From Mesorhizobium loti (GTDB taxonomy: Bacteria > Pseudomonadota > Alphaproteobacteria > Rhizobiales > Rhizobiaceae): a stretch of DNA of 64,000 bases. The position numbers were made by a program, and so were the translations under genes. Shown one piece after another: positions 33,960-42,508 of the stretch. Below the pieces are notes generated by a model. That model was not told the origin of the DNA. It ran no database searches and saw only the letters and a program-made list of their open reading frames with translations. The first letter of the stretch is position 1. Each line of letters starts with the position of its first letter. The stretch is from contig CP050293.1 of the NCBI GenBank assembly GCA_014189435.1, positions 1,307,001 through 1,371,000 on the forward strand. Reading direction: 5' to 3'.

Positions 33960-34931
33960 TCATTGCCGCCCCCGCATCGTAATGAAAGCGCCGAACATCA
34001 CCACGGCGACCATGATGGCGCCTTCGATGATGGCGGTGACGTTGGGGTCGATGGCGAGCAGCGTCAAATCCGTGCGTACCAGCCGCAGCACGAAGACGGC
34101 GACGATGGGGCCGAGCAGGCCGCCCTTGCCGCCGCCGAGCGCCACGCCGCCCAGCACCACGGCCGCGACGCTGGCCAAGAGATAGGGGCCGGGGATGGGG
34201 GCGCCGATGCCGGTGCTCATGGTCAGCGCCAGTCCGCCCATGGCGGCGAACAGGCCCGACAGCGCATAGGCAATGATGCGGGTGCGCTTGACCGGCACGC
34301 CTGAGCGGAACGCCGCCAGTTCGCTTGAGCCGATGGCGTAGATGGAGAGGCCGAGGCGCGAGCGCCTGAGCGGTATCCAGATGATGCAGAGGCAGACGAT
34401 CAGCACCAGCAGCGCCTTCGGCAGCCAGGCGTCGATGCTGTCTGGCAGGCCCGGTATCGGCACCGTGCCCGAGATCAGACCTTTCAGCCATTCGGCGGCG
34501 GCGCCGCCCGGCGCGTCGAGCACCAGCAGGGCCGCCCCCTGCAGCACGAACAGGGTGGCCAGCGTGACGACGATGTCGGGCACGCGGGTGACGACGATCA
34601 GCATGCCGTTGACGGCGCCGAGCACGAAACCCATGGCCAGCACGAAGGGCACCACGAACAGCGCGTATTCTTCCGAGGCGCCGGCCATCATCGAGGCGGC
34701 GGTGACGCTGGTCAGCGCCATCATGGCGGCGACCGACAGGTCGATGCCGCCGGCGATGACCACGACCGTCTGCGCGGCGACGGCGAAAGCGTAGGGCAAA
34801 ACGGCGCGGGCGAGCGAGCCGAAATCGCCGCTGCCATAGGCCGGCTGGATCAGTTTTGTGATGATGAACAGGGCGACGAAGAGAGCGAACAGGCCTGATA
34901 CCCAGCCCTGGCGGCGCAGGAAATGGCTCAT
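33960..34931 (-). CDS. Sugar ABC transporter permease (RbsC-like)
   Basis: A 323-residue permease of the same family, first of the pair. It shows VVVIAGGIDLSVAAMMALTS, the coupling loop YAIGSSELAAFRSGVPV and the C-terminal VVLGGVALGGGKGGLLGPIV. Its ATG overlaps the ATPase stop by 4 bases. The open frame upstream of 34931 is a shadow of the ATPase gene. It probably forms a heterodimer with the permease at 32720. Confidence 0.88.
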   Translation of the reverse strand: MSHFLRRQGWVSGLFALFVALFIITKLIQPAYGSGDFGSLARAVLPYAFAVAAQTVVVIAGGIDLSVAAMMALTSVTAASMMAGASEEYALFVVPFVLAMGFVLGAVNGMLIVVTRVPDIVVTLATLFVLQGAALLVLDAPGGAAAEWLKGLISGTVPIPGLPDSIDAWLPKALLVLIVCLCIIWIPLRRSRLGLSIYAIGSSELAAFRSGVPVKRTRIIAYALSGLFAAMGGLALTMSTGIGAPIPGPYLLASVAAVVLGGVALGGGKGGLLGPIVAVFVLRLVRTDLTLLAIDPNVTAIIEGAIMVAVVMFGAFITMRGRQ

Positions 34932-36478
34932 GGCGTCGCCCCCGGTGCATCTGAAGCATGCGCCGTGGGATCGGCCAATATGCCGATATCGGCCTTGACG
35001 CCGCGCGGCAGGCCGTAGGCGGCGCGCATCAGCGCCGGCTCGTCGGCCTCCTCGACCGGGAAGATGTCGACGACGCGGCCGCCGAAGATGACGATGACGC
35101 GGTCGCAGACACGCTGCACCTCTTCCAGTTCGGAAGTGTAGAACAGCACCGACTTGCCGTTGCCGGCGAGCTCGCGCACCAGATGATAGATCTCCTGCTT
35201 GGTGCCGACATCGATGCCGCGCGTCGGGTCGAAGCACAGGATGGTGCGGGCGTCCGCGGCGATCCAGCGGGCAATCGTCACCTTCTGCTGGTTGCCGCCG
35301 GACAGGCGCTGTACCTCGCCTTGCGCGCGGGTGTCGATCTGCAGCCGCTCGATGGCGCTGACCACCTTGGCGCGCTCCCGGCGCATGTTGATCGGCCCCC
35401 AGTTGCGCAGCGCGGCGCTGAAGGGCAAGGCGATGTTCTCGCGCACCGAGCGCTGCATGGCGAGCGCTTCGGCGCGGTCGCCCGGCACATAGGCGATGCC
35501 GGCGCGGATGGCGTCGATCGGGTGCGAGAATTTAGCGGGGCTACCGTCGACCTCGATGGTGCCACTGGTCGGCCGGATCGAACCGGCAAGGGCTGAAAAC
35601 AGCTCGTCCTGGCCCTGGCCTTCGAGCGCCACGACGCCGGCGACCTCGCCATCGGCGAGATCGAAGGAGACGTCGTTGAGCTTGGTGCCGACGCGCAGGT
35701 TTCGCACGGCAAGCCTGGGCCGGGCAGCGATGGGCGCTGCCTTCTGGGCGGCGCTGCGCGCGGCGACATGGGTCTTGACGATGCGGGTGCCGAGCATCAG
35801 TTCCACGATCTTTTCCTCGACGCCGGGCACGATATCGACGACGCCGACTGTCTCGCCGTCGCGCAGCACGGTGGCGCGGTCGCACAGTGCCGAGATTTCG
35901 ACGAAGCGGTGCGAGATGAAGATCACGGCGCGGCCGCTGTCGCCCTGGCGGCGCACCACTTCCAGCACCTTTTCGGCGAGGTTGGCGGGCAGGGCGGCGG
36001 TCATCTCGTCGAGCAGCAGCACGTCGGGCTCGACGGCCAGCGCACGCGCCAGATCGAGCACGCGCAGCACGGCCAGCGGAATGTCGCGCGCGGTGTCGCG
36101 GATATCGAGGTCGGGAATGCCGAGCTCGCGCACCCAGGCCCGGAACGGCTCGACCGGCGTGCCGGTCAGCCGCAGATTGGACAGCACGTCGAGATCGGGG
36201 ATCAGCGACGGCTCCTGATAGACGGGCAGCAGGCCGGCGCGGCGCGCGGCGGCGGGCGAGCGGATGTCGCGCGCCTCGCCACGGATCAGGATGCGCCCGG
36301 CATTGGCTGATATGGCGCCGGTCAGGATTTTAACCAGCGTCGACTTGCCGGCGCCGTTGGCACCCATCAGTGCGTGGACCTCGCCCGGCAGCACCGACAG
36401 CGATGCGTTGCGAAGGGCGGCAACCGCGCCGTAATTCTTGGCGACGCCCGTGGCGTCGAGGAGGGGGCTGGTGGTCAA
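34928..36478 (-). CDS. Sugar ABC transporter ATP-binding protein, two domains
   Basis: A 516-residue energising subunit with two ABC domains, as in RbsA/MglA. In domain one, Walker A is GANGAGKSTLVKILTG and Walker B is VLLLDEMTAALP. In domain two, the signature is LSGGNQQKVTIARWIA and Walker B is ILCFDPTRGIDVGTK, in the family form. The first signature motif is weak (DIPLAVLRVLDLA), as often seen for one half in this family. It is flanked by the binding-protein gene, beyond an intergenic repeat, and the overlapping permease. Confidence 0.9.
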   Translation of the reverse strand: MTTSPLLDATGVAKNYGAVAALRNASLSVLPGEVHALMGANGAGKSTLVKILTGAISANAGRILIRGEARDIRSPAAARRAGLLPVYQEPSLIPDLDVLSNLRLTGTPVEPFRAWVRELGIPDLDIRDTARDIPLAVLRVLDLARALAVEPDVLLLDEMTAALPANLAEKVLEVVRRQGDSGRAVIFISHRFVEISALCDRATVLRDGETVGVVDIVPGVEEKIVELMLGTRIVKTHVAARSAAQKAAPIAARPRLAVRNLRVGTKLNDVSFDLADGEVAGVVALEGQGQDELFSALAGSIRPTSGTIEVDGSPAKFSHPIDAIRAGIAYVPGDRAEALAMQRSVRENIALPFSAALRNWGPINMRRERAKVVSAIERLQIDTRAQGEVQRLSGGNQQKVTIARWIAADARTILCFDPTRGIDVGTKQEIYHLVRELAGNGKSVLFYTSELEEVQRVCDRVIVIFGGRVVDIFPVEEADEPALMRAAYGLPRGVKADIGILADPTAHASDAPGATP

Positions 36479-36538
36479 ATGGTTGGGTCTCGATTGAAGC
36501 TGTTCAAGTATTTATGGAGCCAACTGCTTTTGAAGGCT

Positions 36539-36718
36539 GGCGCCTTACGAGGCCCCCCTCTGTCCTGCCGGACATCTCCCCCTCAAGGGGGAGATTGGCG
36601 CTTCCGCCGGTGGCGCTCTTCTTTGCAACGTTGGCGATTGGCCAAAGCATCGATGAAGGCCGATCTCCCCCTTGAGGGGGAGATGCCCGGCAGGGCAGAG
36701 GGGGGCGCCGTAGAGCGC
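36539..36718. repeat. Complete dispersed palindromic repeat (copy at 36.6 kb)
   Basis: About 180 bases with arms GAGGCCCCCCTCTGTCCTGC and CCCGGCAGGGCAGAGGGGGG, each carrying a CTCCCCCTCAAGGGGGAGAT-type hairpin. It lies between the binding-protein and ATPase genes of the same operon. It is the second copy inserted in this transporter cluster. Confidence 0.8.
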
Positions 36719-36774
36719 TATTCTGTGTGGCGAGGACGGCAGTTGGCCGTCCCCGCCATTCAGTTCAACCCAAA

Positions 36775-37809
36775 TTACTCGCCCGGCCCCTTGCACGCCA
36801 CGATCTGCTCCTTCGTATATGTCGTCCAGTCCGGGATCGAGATCGAGACCGGCCATTCGGGGCTCAGCGACGGGTCGGCGGCGGCCTTCAGCTTGGCTTT
36901 GCCTTCCTCGGTGGCGTTCTCCCACAGCTGCGGTTCGACCAGCACGGTCTGTTGGGCCGGCTTCTTGCCGTCGAGGATCTGCAGCGCGAGCGTCACACCG
37001 GCACCGCCGATCGAGCCGGGGTTGGTGACGGCAGCGCCGACAAGACCCTTGACCGAGCTGAGCTGGCCGACGAAGCCGGCATTGTCGGCGCCGACCACCG
37101 GCACAAGCGGGGCCTGCGATTCGACCAGCGCGTCGACGATGACGTTGTCGATGCCGGAGGTCCACACGCCGTTGATCGGCGTGCCGGTGGCGAGGAAGGA
37201 CAGCATCTGCTGCTTGGCCTGGTCCTGCTGCCAGCCAGTGAAGACTTCCTGCGCGACCTTCACGTCGGGGAATTCGGCCAGCGCCTTCTTGAAGCCTTTG
37301 TCGCGGTCAGAGTCGGCGGACGCGCCGGCGGCACCGCGCATGTAGAACACGTCGCCCTTGCCGCCCATCTGCTGGAACAGCCATTTGGCGCCGAGATAGG
37401 CGTACTGTTCCTGGTTGTTGGAGATGATGTAGGCCGACGGCTCGGTGACCGCCTGGTCGACGGCGACGACGACGATGCCGGCCTTGGTGGCTTCCTCGAG
37501 GCCCGCCTTGATGCCGGCCGGATCGGCCGGGTTGACGACGATGGCGTCGACCTTGGCGCTGATCAGGTTGCGGATGTCTTCGAGCTGGCCGGCGGCATCG
37601 GTATTGCGGTGGGCGATGTTGAGCTTGGCGACCTCGCCGGAAGCCAGCGCCTGTGCCTTCATGGCGCAGACCATCTCTTCGCGCCAGCCATTGCCCTGCA
37701 CGGTGTTGGAGATGCCGATCGTGTATTTGCCCGCGGCCGACGAGGCGCCCACCGAAGCTAGGAAAGCAGCACCCGCAAGCAGCGGGACCATGGTCAGGAT
37801 TTTCTTCAT
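36775..37809 (-). CDS. Sugar ABC transporter substrate-binding protein
   Basis: A 344-residue periplasmic binding protein of the type I (RbsB/LsrB-like) fold. The signal peptide is KKILTMVPLLAGAAFLASVG, cleaved near SAAG. The mature part has YTIGISNTVQGNGWREEM, VDAIVVNPADPAGIKAGLE, the hinge strand IVVVAVDQAV and GVWTSGIDNVIVDAL. ATG 37809 has GGAGGAAG upstream and was preferred to an ATG six codons earlier. With the downstream catabolic genes it probably binds a sugar, sugar acid or polyol; the exact ligand is not readable. Confidence 0.88.
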   Translation of the reverse strand: MKKILTMVPLLAGAAFLASVGASSAAGKYTIGISNTVQGNGWREEMVCAMKAQALASGEVAKLNIAHRNTDAAGQLEDIRNLISAKVDAIVVNPADPAGIKAGLEEATKAGIVVVAVDQAVTEPSAYIISNNQEQYAYLGAKWLFQQMGGKGDVFYMRGAAGASADSDRDKGFKKALAEFPDVKVAQEVFTGWQQDQAKQQMLSFLATGTPINGVWTSGIDNVIVDALVESQAPLVPVVGADNAGFVGQLSSVKGLVGAAVTNPGSIGGAGVTLALQILDGKKPAQQTVLVEPQLWENATEEGKAKLKAAADPSLSPEWPVSISIPDWTTYTKEQIVACKGPGE

Positions 37810-37897
37810 TTCAGACTTCCTCCACATTGTTTTCAGTTTCAGTTCAAGTCGTTAAAGCGCGTCGCTGACAAGGTGAGTCATACGGCGCGCTCTAATT

Positions 37898-38812
37898 TCA
37901 TTTGACGAAAGGACGCAGCACGTCGCGGGCGAGCAGAAAACCGCGCTTGACCTGGTCGTCGTTGCCCTCAAACCGCCTGTCCTCGTGTTCGATGATGACC
38001 GATCCGTCGTAACCGGCGCGGTAGAGGCCGGAGAAGAAACCGCTCCAGTCGACATCGCCCAACCCCGGCATGCGCGGCACCTGCCAGCCTATGCCGGAAG
38101 ACAGGATTCCGCGCTCGTACAAACCATCATGATCAATCATCAAATCCTTGGCGTGGACATGCAGCATGTAGGGGCCGAATTCCTTGATGAAGCGGGCCTG
38201 GTCGATCATCTGCCAGACCAGGTGCGACGGGTCGAAATTCATGCCGACCTCGCCGCCCCAGGCTTCGAGGATGCGGCGCCAGACCTGCGGCGAATAGGCG
38301 ATGTTGTGCCCGCCCGGCCATTCGTCGTAGCTGAAGATCATCGGGCAGTTCTCGAAGGCGAGTTTTACACCATGCTCGCGCGCATGGGCGACGATTTCGG
38401 GCCAGACCTTGAGCGCCTCCTGCCAGTTGACGTCGACGGTCTTCGAAGCATCGCCACCGCAGAAGGTGTTGACGACAGGCACGCCCATATTGGCGGCCAG
38501 CACGATCACCTTCTTCAGATGGGCGATCACTTCGTCGCGGTGAGCGGCGTCGGGATGCAGCAGGTTGGGGTAGTAACCGAGGCCGGAGACCGACAGGTTC
38601 TTCTCCGCCAGCGAAGCGACGATCTCCTTCGCCTGCGTGGCCGAGGTGGAGGCGGCGTCGATGTGGCTGGTGCCGGCATAGCGGCGGCTGGCGCCGGAGG
38701 ATTTCGGCCAGCAGGCGATTTCCAGCGCCTCGAAACCGGCCGAACTTGCCCAGCCGGCGACCTCGCCAAGCGGCGTCTCCGCGAACGGTGCGGTGAGCAC
38801 TCCAAGTTTCAT
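37898..38812 (-). CDS. Sugar phosphate isomerase/epimerase (TIM barrel)
   Basis: A 304-residue protein of the AP-endonuclease-2/xylose-isomerase-like TIM-barrel family. It includes GVLTAPFAETPLGEVAGWAS, a metal-site Glu in LAFENCP, MNFDPSHLVWQ, the HVHAKD motif and the C-terminal IIEHEDRRFEG. Related proteins isomerise or epimerise keto-sugars or inositol compounds. Excellent Shine-Dalgarno (GGGAGGCAG) before ATG 38812. It lies between the dehydrogenase gene upstream and the transporter downstream on the same strand, so it is probably in one catabolic operon. Confidence 0.85.
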   Translation of the reverse strand: MKLGVLTAPFAETPLGEVAGWASSAGFEALEIACWPKSSGASRRYAGTSHIDAASTSATQAKEIVASLAEKNLSVSGLGYYPNLLHPDAAHRDEVIAHLKKVIVLAANMGVPVVNTFCGGDASKTVDVNWQEALKVWPEIVAHAREHGVKLAFENCPMIFSYDEWPGGHNIAYSPQVWRRILEAWGGEVGMNFDPSHLVWQMIDQARFIKEFGPYMLHVHAKDLMIDHDGLYERGILSSGIGWQVPRMPGLGDVDWSGFFSGLYRAGYDGSVIIEHEDRRFEGNDDQVKRGFLLARDVLRPFVK

Positions 38813-38850
38813 ACTGCCTCCCCTGGTCGTGAATTCACGACCGATTTGTA

Positions 38851-40380
38851 CTATGCAGATCGAGCCGACCGCTTCAACCGTGTGGTGTCGGCTTGTTCCA
38901 GATTGCGCCTGACGGTTGCCATCGGATCGTCCGACAGCAGCCCGTCGAGCGCCGATGTGACGGCCCTGCGGAACGTCTCGTTCGCCGCAAGGCCGGGGTC
39001 GAAAATCGTATCGATGGCAAGGATGCCGGCGGCCAGCGCCTGCGCATCGCGGCCGGTTGCGTCGGCAATCGCGGCGACCTTGCCGGCATAGGGGTCGGAC
39101 ACCGGCCAGCGTTTGCCGAATTTTTCCGAGGCCTGGATCAGATAGGCCATCCAGCCGGCGACGGGGATCGACAGAAGTGCGATGCTTTCGCCCTGGCGCA
39201 AGCGGTCGCGGATCGGGTTGAGCAGGCGCTGGACGATTTTCTGCGAGCCATCGGTGGCGATCTGGTGGTTGCGGTGGCGGATGGCTGTGTTGCGCAAGCG
39301 GCCGAGGCTCTGCTCGACATAGGCCAGCGGCTCGATGCCTGGCACCGGTGTCAATGTCGGCAGCGTTTCCTCGACAAGCATGCGCCTGATGAAGTCCGCC
39401 AACAGCGGGTCGGCAATGGCATCCGATGTGTGTTCGAGGCCGGCCAGCACGCCGAGCGTTGCAAGCGTCGTCTGGGCGCCGTTGAGCACCCGCATCTTGA
39501 GATGCTCGAACGGCGTGACATCGTCGACGAAACTCGCCCCGACAAGATCCCAGCGCGGCACGCGGCCGGCGAACTTCCGTTCGATCACCCACTGCCGGAA
39601 CGGCTCGCCGACGGCAACGGCAGCATCGCGGTAGCCGAACCACTGCTCGACGCTGTCGAGGTCATCTTGCGTCACCGCCGGCGCGATGCGGTCGACCATG
39701 GCCGAGGGGAAGGTGGCATTGCCCGCGATCCAGTCGGCCAAACCATTGCCGTGCCATTCGGCAAAAGTCCGCACGACGGTCTCGAGGATCACGCCATTGG
39801 TCGGAATGTTGTCGCAGGAGAGCAGCGTCAGCGGCTGGCCATGCGTTGCCCGGCGCCGCTCCAGCGCCCGCGCCAAAAGGCCGGGCACACTGCGTGGTGT
39901 CTCGGGGTTGGCGAGGTCATGGATGATGTCGGGATGGCTAAGGTCGAGTTGCCCGCTCGACGGGATATGGCAATAGCCCTTCTCGGTCACCGTCATCGTC
40001 ACCAGATCGATGTCCGGTGACGACAAAATTTCGAGTGCCGGCGCGGCACTGGCCTGGCTGTCGACCACCTCCAGGATGCTGCCGATGACGCGTGCCTCGA
40101 TATGGCTGTTATCTCGGATCAGCCTTGTGTAGAGCCCGCTCTGCCGGCCGAGCGTCTCAGTGAGGCTGGGCGGGCGGATGTTGATGCCGATCACGCCCCA
40201 GCGGTCGAACCGGAGCGACAAGAGATCGTCGGTGTATTCGGCCTGGTGGCAGCGATGGAAGGCGCCGACGCCGAGATGCGCCATGCCCGCGGCGAGCGCC
40301 GCGCGGTCGTAGGCTGGCGTTTGGACCGCGGCGGGAAGCCTTTCCAGCAGGGCGGGACCGAGCGTTTCGATCGCGCTCAC
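38851..40380 (-). CDS. Mannitol dehydrogenase family oxidoreductase
   Basis: A 509-residue NAD-dependent polyol or uronate dehydrogenase (UxuB/MtlK family). N-terminal NAD-binding HLGVGAFHRCHQAEY and the family segments VTEKGYCH, SCDNIPTNG and DRIAPA are present. The catalytic block is Lys295-M-R-V-L-Asn300-G-A-Gln303. In Pseudomonas mannitol 2-dehydrogenase the equivalents are K295, N300 and H303, so the histidine is replaced by glutamine. The start is a GTG at 40380 overlapping the SDR stop. Likely oxidises a polyol or reduces a keto-acid from the linked uptake system. Confidence 0.87.
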   Translation of the reverse strand: MSAIETLGPALLERLPAAVQTPAYDRAALAAGMAHLGVGAFHRCHQAEYTDDLLSLRFDRWGVIGINIRPPSLTETLGRQSGLYTRLIRDNSHIEARVIGSILEVVDSQASAAPALEILSSPDIDLVTMTVTEKGYCHIPSSGQLDLSHPDIIHDLANPETPRSVPGLLARALERRRATHGQPLTLLSCDNIPTNGVILETVVRTFAEWHGNGLADWIAGNATFPSAMVDRIAPAVTQDDLDSVEQWFGYRDAAVAVGEPFRQWVIERKFAGRVPRWDLVGASFVDDVTPFEHLKMRVLNGAQTTLATLGVLAGLEHTSDAIADPLLADFIRRMLVEETLPTLTPVPGIEPLAYVEQSLGRLRNTAIRHRNHQIATDGSQKIVQRLLNPIRDRLRQGESIALLSIPVAGWMAYLIQASEKFGKRWPVSDPYAGKVAAIADATGRDAQALAAGILAIDTIFDPGLAANETFRRAVTSALDGLLSDDPMATVRRNLEQADTTRLKRSARSA

Positions 40381-41159
40381 CGGTTCGCCCCGATCACCCA
40401 TTGTTCCTGGTCGACCAGCGTGCCGGTCATCGGCCCGGCGGCATCGGAAAGCAGGAAGACGGCGAGGTTCGCGATATCGTTCGTCGAAAACAGGCGGCCG
40501 AAAGGCTGCGACGCGTTGGCGGCGTCGAGCCAGCCGGGGCCGTTGCCCAGCGTGTCGGCCTGCATGGCGCGCTCGGCCGGCGTGTCGGTCCAGCCGACAT
40601 TGATGCCGTTGACGCGGATGCGGTCGAAACGGTGGGCGTTGGCGGCGTTCTTGGTCAGCGTGGCGAGCGCGCCCTTGCTGGCGGAGTAGACGGCCAGCTC
40701 CGGCGAGCCGCAATGGGCATTGATCGACAGGATGTTGACGATGGCGCCGCCCTGGCCGCGCTTCTTCATGTCGGCGATCGCTGCCTGCATCAGGAAGAAC
40801 GGGGCGCGCGCGTTGACCGCGAACAGCGACGCCCAGTCGTCGAGATCGGCATCGAGGAAGGAGGCGCGATCGGTCAGGCCGGCGGCATTGACCAGCGCGT
40901 CGATGCGGCCGAAGCGCTCGATGCAGGCTTGCGCCAGCAAAGCGGGGCTTGCCGGGTCGGACAGGTCCGCGGCGACGAAGATTGTCGGCGTGCCGAGCTG
41001 TGAAAGCTCCGCCGCCACAGCATCGCCGCGCGTCTGCTCGCGTCCGGTGACCAGCAAGCCGCCAGCGCCGGAACGCGCCAGCGTCTCGGCGATGGCGCGG
41101 CCGATGCCTTGCGTCGCGCCGGTGACCAGCGCCACCTTGCCGTTGAGTTGAAGCTCCAT
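40377..41159 (-). CDS. Short-chain dehydrogenase/reductase
   Basis: A 260-residue SDR. NAD-binding motif TGATQGIGRAIAE, NAG-type motif (VNAAGLTDRASF), active-site Ser in NILSINAH and YSASKGALATL (Tyr and Lys) are all visible. It ends with DIANLAVFLLSDAAGPMTGT, standard for classical SDRs. ATG 41159 follows a GGGAGGAGGA. It begins the operon downstream of the RpiR gene and overlaps the GTG of the dehydrogenase. Presumed polyol or sugar oxidation; substrate unknown. Confidence 0.88.
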   Translation of the reverse strand: MELQLNGKVALVTGATQGIGRAIAETLARSGAGGLLVTGREQTRGDAVAAELSQLGTPTIFVAADLSDPASPALLAQACIERFGRIDALVNAAGLTDRASFLDADLDDWASLFAVNARAPFFLMQAAIADMKKRGQGGAIVNILSINAHCGSPELAVYSASKGALATLTKNAANAHRFDRIRVNGINVGWTDTPAERAMQADTLGNGPGWLDAANASQPFGRLFSTNDIANLAVFLLSDAAGPMTGTLVDQEQWVIGANR

Positions 41160-41192
41160 TCCTCCTCCCGGAACAAAGTTTCTATTTTTCAA

Positions 41193-41201
41193 AATATGGA
41201 A
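41193..41201. promoter_or_regulatory. AATATGGAA motif before the catabolic operon
   Basis: The bases TTTTTCAAAATATGGAACGG lie just before the SDR start. The same AATATGGAA occurs at 42158-42166 before the RpiR gene start, suggesting a shared RpiR site. Short and AT-rich, so it could also be chance or promoter -10 sequence. Confidence 0.35.
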
Positions 41202-41237
41202 CGGTAATTCCCGATAGTCAATTGTGCCAGCGGCGTC

Positions 41238-42125
41238 TCATTTGCTGCGGCGGGCGGCGACACCATGGACCAGCGCCATGCCGACGGCGAGCGAGGCGGC
41301 CAGCGAGCGGAAGCCGGCGAAGTCCGACTCCACCACTTCCAGCCAGCTGTCCGACAAAGGGATGAGCGGGCTGAAGGTGCTGTCGGTGATGGTGACGATG
41401 CGGGCTTGGCGCTCATGCGCCACCGCTACGAGGTCGGGCGTGATCGAATTGTAGGGGCTGAAGGAGACCGCCAGCACGGCATCCTGCCTGCCGATGCAGC
41501 CGACCAGGTCGAGCGCGGAGGAGCCGACATTGTCGACCAGCACGTTGCGCACGCCTTGCTGCGAGAGCGTCAGCGACAGATAGGTGGTGACGGGAAAGGC
41601 GCGCTTGGAGCCGATGACGTAGATCAGGTCGGCCGCCGCCAGCAGCGCCACCATCTTCTCGAAATTCTCGACGTCGAAGCCGCTTTCGATGCGGCCAAGC
41701 GAAGCCTGCGAGGCGCCGACCATGCCGTGCAGGAAATGCAGATTGGGCTCGGTCTCGGTGCGCGGCTCGCCGCGTCCTTCCGGCCACGACCCCTTGACGT
41801 GGTCTTTGAACAGACCCTGGAAATCGGAAAAGCCGGAGTAGCCGAAGATCTGGGCAAAGCGCACCAGCGTCGAGGGCTGCACGCCGGCCTGTGCCGCCAC
41901 CTGCGCGATGGTGCCAAGCGCGACGTCGCTCGGATGCTGCCACAGGAAGATGGCGACCTGGCGAAGCCGCTTGGGGAAATGCACCGTGCCGGACGACAGC
42001 ACCGCACGCAGCTCCTCATAGGTCTGCGGCTGGATGTAGCCCAACGCCGCCAGCGAGCGTCCGCGCTTGCGTGTCGCCGCCTCGTCGGCAATCGACCGCC
42101 CCGATGTTTTGCCCGCCCCGCTCAT
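41238..42125 (-). CDS. RpiR-family transcriptional regulator
   Basis: A 295-residue sugar-responsive regulator. The N-terminal HTH_6 domain (FPKRLRQVAIFLWQHPSDVA, then VQPSTLVRFAQIFGYSGFSD) is followed by a SIS sugar-phosphate-binding domain (IYVIGSKRAFPVTTYLSLTL, VLAVSFSPYN, ARIVTITDSTFSP). It is the first gene before the SDR-dehydrogenase-isomerase-transporter set on the same strand, and very likely controls it in response to a phosphorylated sugar intermediate. AATATGGAA sites before both this gene and the SDR are candidate operators. Confidence 0.9.
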   Translation of the reverse strand: MSGAGKTSGRSIADEAATRKRGRSLAALGYIQPQTYEELRAVLSSGTVHFPKRLRQVAIFLWQHPSDVALGTIAQVAAQAGVQPSTLVRFAQIFGYSGFSDFQGLFKDHVKGSWPEGRGEPRTETEPNLHFLHGMVGASQASLGRIESGFDVENFEKMVALLAAADLIYVIGSKRAFPVTTYLSLTLSQQGVRNVLVDNVGSSALDLVGCIGRQDAVLAVSFSPYNSITPDLVAVAHERQARIVTITDSTFSPLIPLSDSWLEVVESDFAGFRSLAASLAVGMALVHGVAARRSK

Positions 42126-42157
42126 GATTTCAGGCTAGCGCGGCACGATCGTTTTAC

Positions 42158-42166
42158 AATATGGAA
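42158..42166. promoter_or_regulatory. AATATGGAA motif before the RpiR gene
   Basis: ACAATATGGAAATTGGAAAT precedes the RpiR gene start by about 30 bases and shares AATATGGAA with the motif at 41193-41201, in the same orientation. Possible autoregulatory site. Confidence 0.35.
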
Positions 42167-42229
42167 ATTGGAAATCTTGTTCGATTGAGGATGTGGCCTC
42201 ACAGAAAGGACGTGTACGGTTCAAAAGTA

Positions 42230-42400
42230 GCGCTCTACGGCGCCCCCCTCTGTCCTGCCGGACATCTCCCCCACAAGGAGGGAGATTGGCAGCTTGGTCG
42301 GCGGCGCTCTTCTTGCCACGTCTGAGATTGGCGAAGGCCCTGGTGGCAGCCGATCTCCCCACTTGTGGGGGAGATGTCCGGCAGGACAGAGGGGGGCGCC
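42230..42400. repeat. Complete dispersed palindromic repeat (copy at 42.3 kb)
   Basis: About 171 bases with left arm GCGCTCTACGGCGCCCCCCT and right arm CCGGCAGGACAGAGGGGGGC, each with its own hairpin, around a core containing CCACGTCTGAGATTGGCGAA. It fills most of the 383-base gap between the divergent RpiR and Gfo/Idh/MocA genes. Confidence 0.8.
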
Positions 42401-42508
42401 ACAGAACTCGGCGGCGGGTGCTGGCTCGAATGGTCAAAACCTATGTCGAGGAACTAGCAGGATATCGGGTTTCAGCCCTTAAAACAGTCTGCCGAGAGGA
42501 GTTTGAAC

